DNA of 64,000 nucleotides from Mucilaginibacter sp. (lineage in GTDB: Bacteria; Bacteroidota; Bacteroidia; Sphingobacteriales; Sphingobacteriaceae): positions 62,001-126,000 of the forward strand of contig NZ_JAQBOF010000004.1 of the NCBI RefSeq assembly GCF_028288185.1. Reading direction: 5' to 3'. The notes under the pieces are model-generated. The model saw only the letters and a program-made list of their open reading frames with translations, was not told the origin of the DNA and ran no database searches. Of the stretch, positions 61,890-64,000 are shown piece after piece; position 1 is the stretch's first letter, and each line of letters begins with the position of its first letter. A program made the position numbers and the translations under genes.

Positions 61890-64000
61890 TTAACCCAGTT
61901 CCACCGGCCCCATTACTCCCTGCGGGTACAACGGCTGTTTTTTATTGGTAAGCCACTTTACCGTATCTTTATTATCTTTCAAAGAGGTTTCCATCCAGTT
62001 TCCTAAAGTAGTGGTTAACTTTATACTTAATACGTTATTGCCTTGCTTGAGCACACCTTTTACAGGATAAATATGATCGCCATACCAGCGGTTACCCAGG
62101 TTTTTTCCATTCACTGTAACCTCACTTACGCCGGCCACCTTCCCCAAATTAAGAGTTTGTGCTTCGGTGGGGTTATTTATTGTAAAAGTATTTTCGTAGA
62201 CCGCGTTCCCGGCAAAACCTACCAACTTGCTGTCATCTTTGAAATCAACTAACCTTTCTAATTTTCGGGTTTTGCGGGTGCCGTCATAATGATTCAATAC
62301 AACATTCCAAGGGCTGTCAATAGTTTGTAATACCTTTGTACCCGGGCTAAGCTGTACAAATTTTTCGCCTTGGGTATTATTATCAAATACTATAAGTTGC
62401 GTATCGGCCGGGCCCAGCTTGATTTTTAATTTATTCTTTTTACCCTCAGTCGGGTAAATATACCTTTCGCCTGTTTCAGGGTTCCATAGCCAAGCTGTTT
62501 TATTAGGCGCCAAATCAAACTCAGCATTGAGTTCAAACCGGTCGGTATTGCTATAATTACTGAAAAAATAGGCATCGCTATCTGTGGTTTTGTAATGTAC
62601 CTGCGCTACCGTTATTTGTGGCTGATCAAGCGTTACAAAAGGTTTCAGAATATAATGTTTTTGCAAGCCCTGGTACCAATCAACAATCTTGATATCAGGC
62701 GTTGGTGCCGGGTAAACAGATACATTTTTGCTGTTGATACTATTCATTACAGCGGCTATCTGCCTATCAAGGTCGGCATAATTATAAAATCCCGGCGCCT
62801 TTGATGGCCTACGCGCTATAAAGATGATCTGGCCGCCTGCATCCGCATAGCGTTTAAACGCTTTTACGGTATCTAAATGTAGCGTATCTGCTTCTACAAC
62901 TATCAGTGTTTTATACTGCCTTGGTCCATAAGTTAGCTTACCGTTAGGGAACGTCGCCTTTTGCATAATGCTTTCGCTTATGTAATCGCAACCGCTACCA
63001 TTTTGGTGGATGGCTTCCCAAATATTGTGCATGTATTCTGGATAAGATTTTTCCGGAAACGGGTCCCATGGGGCGCTAAATTTGCTCCACAAATCAGGCA
63101 ACGGGTGCATTACTGCGATGTCTGACTGCATTTCCGCGTTTTGAAACAAACCTGATAATCGGCCTTTATAACTTACAAACTCTTTTAAATAAGGCCACCA
63201 GGGATTCCGTTCATTAAAAAACGTACCGTAGCGCACCCAGCCCGGGAAAGGCGCCTCTTGAGGACTGTAATTAAAACCGTGCAATATAGAGTGGCTAACC
63301 CCGGAGAGATTGCTTTGATCGCTGGTTTGTTTAATGCGTTCAAGCGTATCATTAAAAACCACCTCGGTGTTGGTGATCTCCTCGGCGCTCATTACCTTTT
63401 TACCGGTAAGCCGTACGGCCGACGAAACGAATTTGTTGACAGATGAATAAGCCCGGCCCTGTACGTAATTGAAATCCTTTAAATTCTGTCCTACATAGTT
63501 TCGCAGCCAGGTTTCGCCTTCAGGAATATCCAGTTGCATACTTGAATCGGAGGGATGAAACTCCCTGCCGTAAGCTTGCATTCGCGATTTAACACCATGT
63601 GTTTTACACCACACGACAAAAGTTTCCATAAAACGTTCCTGAAACAATTCGTGCTTGGTTATTTCAAAGTCATAGCGCACACGTTCTAAAACAGCGTTCA
63701 ATTCATCGCCCACAGTCGACCCATATTTCCCTTTTATAGGCCTACCTTGTGAGCCAATTTTAAACAGAATGAACGGAAAATAGGGCATTAAATCGTATTT
63801 GCGGCGTTGCTTAAACTGCTCGCGCATATCACTGCACCAGTTGGTGCCCTGCAACTCCATGCTGTCTGTAAAAACCGAACGGAACTTGTTGCCCAACAGT
63901 CCTATTTTAGGGGTTAAGGCATCCGACATTTTATCAAGATACTTTTGTACCGCTTCTTTATTGTAGTGGTTAAGTACCGGCCCTGATGCGCCGGGAGCCC
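61890..64000 (-). CDS. GH106-like glycosidase, C-terminal part (cut by window edge)
   Basis: The open frame continues leftward from the right edge without a start; the internal Met at 63929 is not the true start, since upstream codons read APGASGPVLNHYNKEAVQKY in frame. The visible 703 residues match the large Glyco_hydro_106 (alpha-L-rhamnosidase) type: VLNHYNKEAVQKYLD, HELFQERFMETFVVWCKTHG, the segment VVFNDTLERIKQTSDQSNLS, and a C-terminal GH2-like jelly roll (LGKVAGVSEVTVNGKNLGNR, then WYGDHIYPVKGVLKQG). Rhamnosidase or a related pectin/glycan activity is likely. Catalytic glutamates were not placed with confidence. Confidence 0.8.
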   Translation of the reverse strand, partial: APGASGPVLNHYNKEAVQKYLDKMSDALTPKIGLLGNKFRSVFTDSMELQGTNWCSDMREQFKQRRKYDLMPYFPFILFKIGSQGRPIKGKYGSTVGDELNAVLERVRYDFEITKHELFQERFMETFVVWCKTHGVKSRMQAYGREFHPSDSSMQLDIPEGETWLRNYVGQNLKDFNYVQGRAYSSVNKFVSSAVRLTGKKVMSAEEITNTEVVFNDTLERIKQTSDQSNLSGVSHSILHGFNYSPQEAPFPGWVRYGTFFNERNPWWPYLKEFVSYKGRLSGLFQNAEMQSDIAVMHPLPDLWSKFSAPWDPFPEKSYPEYMHNIWEAIHQNGSGCDYISESIMQKATFPNGKLTYGPRQYKTLIVVEADTLHLDTVKAFKRYADAGGQIIFIARRPSKAPGFYNYADLDRQIAAVMNSINSKNVSVYPAPTPDIKIVDWYQGLQKHYILKPFVTLDQPQITVAQVHYKTTDSDAYFFSNYSNTDRFELNAEFDLAPNKTAWLWNPETGERYIYPTEGKKNKLKIKLGPADTQLIVFDNNTQGEKFVQLSPGTKVLQTIDSPWNVVLNHYDGTRKTRKLERLVDFKDDSKLVGFAGNAVYENTFTINNPTEAQTLNLGKVAGVSEVTVNGKNLGNRWYGDHIYPVKGVLKQGNNVLSIKLTTTLGNWMETSLKDNKDTVKWLTNKKQPLYPQGVMGPVELG

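Overview
The window reads as a chromosomal stretch of a glycan-degrading Bacteroidota, most like the Sphingobacteriaceae (Mucilaginibacter/Pedobacter type). Supporting signs are the CAZyme families present (GH92, GH95, GH97, GH36, GH106-like), UTRA-type GntR and AraC regulators, -7 elements of the TAnnTTTG type, moderate GC, and DUF5107-TPR, DUF1569 and FeS-fused D-lactate-dehydrogenase-like proteins. This assignment is by recognition only. No rRNA, tRNA, CRISPR array, transposase or SusC/SusD pair was found.

Layout. (1) 1-17308: a two-armed galactoside/fucoside/mannoside region around one AraC regulator. The leftward arm is GH95, GH36, then (behind a strong hairpin, with its own promoter) mannose-6-P isomerase, sugar porter and a GH92 cut by the window edge. 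The rightward arm is galactose mutarotase, GH97, sugar porter and DUF5107-TPR, followed by a HAD phosphatase. Matching direct repeats with 21-bp spacing lie before both arms. (2) 18114-27766: a GntR repressor diverges from a six-gene run of GH92 mannosidase, class I aldolase, Gfo/Idh oxidoreductase, D-lyxose-isomerase-like cupin, PfkB kinase and a giant FAD/FeS dehydrogenase. Together these spell an isomerise-phosphorylate-cleave-oxidise route for a sugar I cannot name. (3) 27847-36071: a DUF1569 gene, then a response regulator/histidine kinase pair and a CzcCBA-type metal efflux operon. (4) 36253-43206: GH32, sulfatase, intergenic repeats (an inverted element and an exact 42-bp tandem repeat), a second GntR and a TMTC-like GT-C/TPR membrane protein.

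(5) 43468-53394: an AraC regulator diverges from a cluster made of a ThuA/beta-propeller/azurin-like cupredoxin fusion, an MFS transporter, a tagatose-3-epimerase-fold protein, a Gfo/Idh oxidoreductase, an alginate-lyase-fold polysaccharide lyase and a GH10 xylanase. The set suggests oxidative (keto-sugar) processing of uronate- or xylan-type glycans. (6) 53552-55010: an AT-rich gap with a frame-broken HTH gene. (7) 55037-61843: a leftward operon (polyol-permease-family transporter, D-2-hydroxyacid dehydrogenase, two different FGGY kinases, histidine phosphatase) diverging from a DeoR regulator, consistent with catabolism of a polyol or related small sugar. (8) 61890-64000: the C-terminal part of a GH106-like glycosidase cut by the right edge.

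The most interesting items are the unassigned aldolase pathway in (2), the two-kinase polyol-like operon in (7), the ThuA-propeller-cupredoxin fusion in (5), and the predicted shared operators linking the regulators to separate operons. All functional calls are from sequence reading without database searches.
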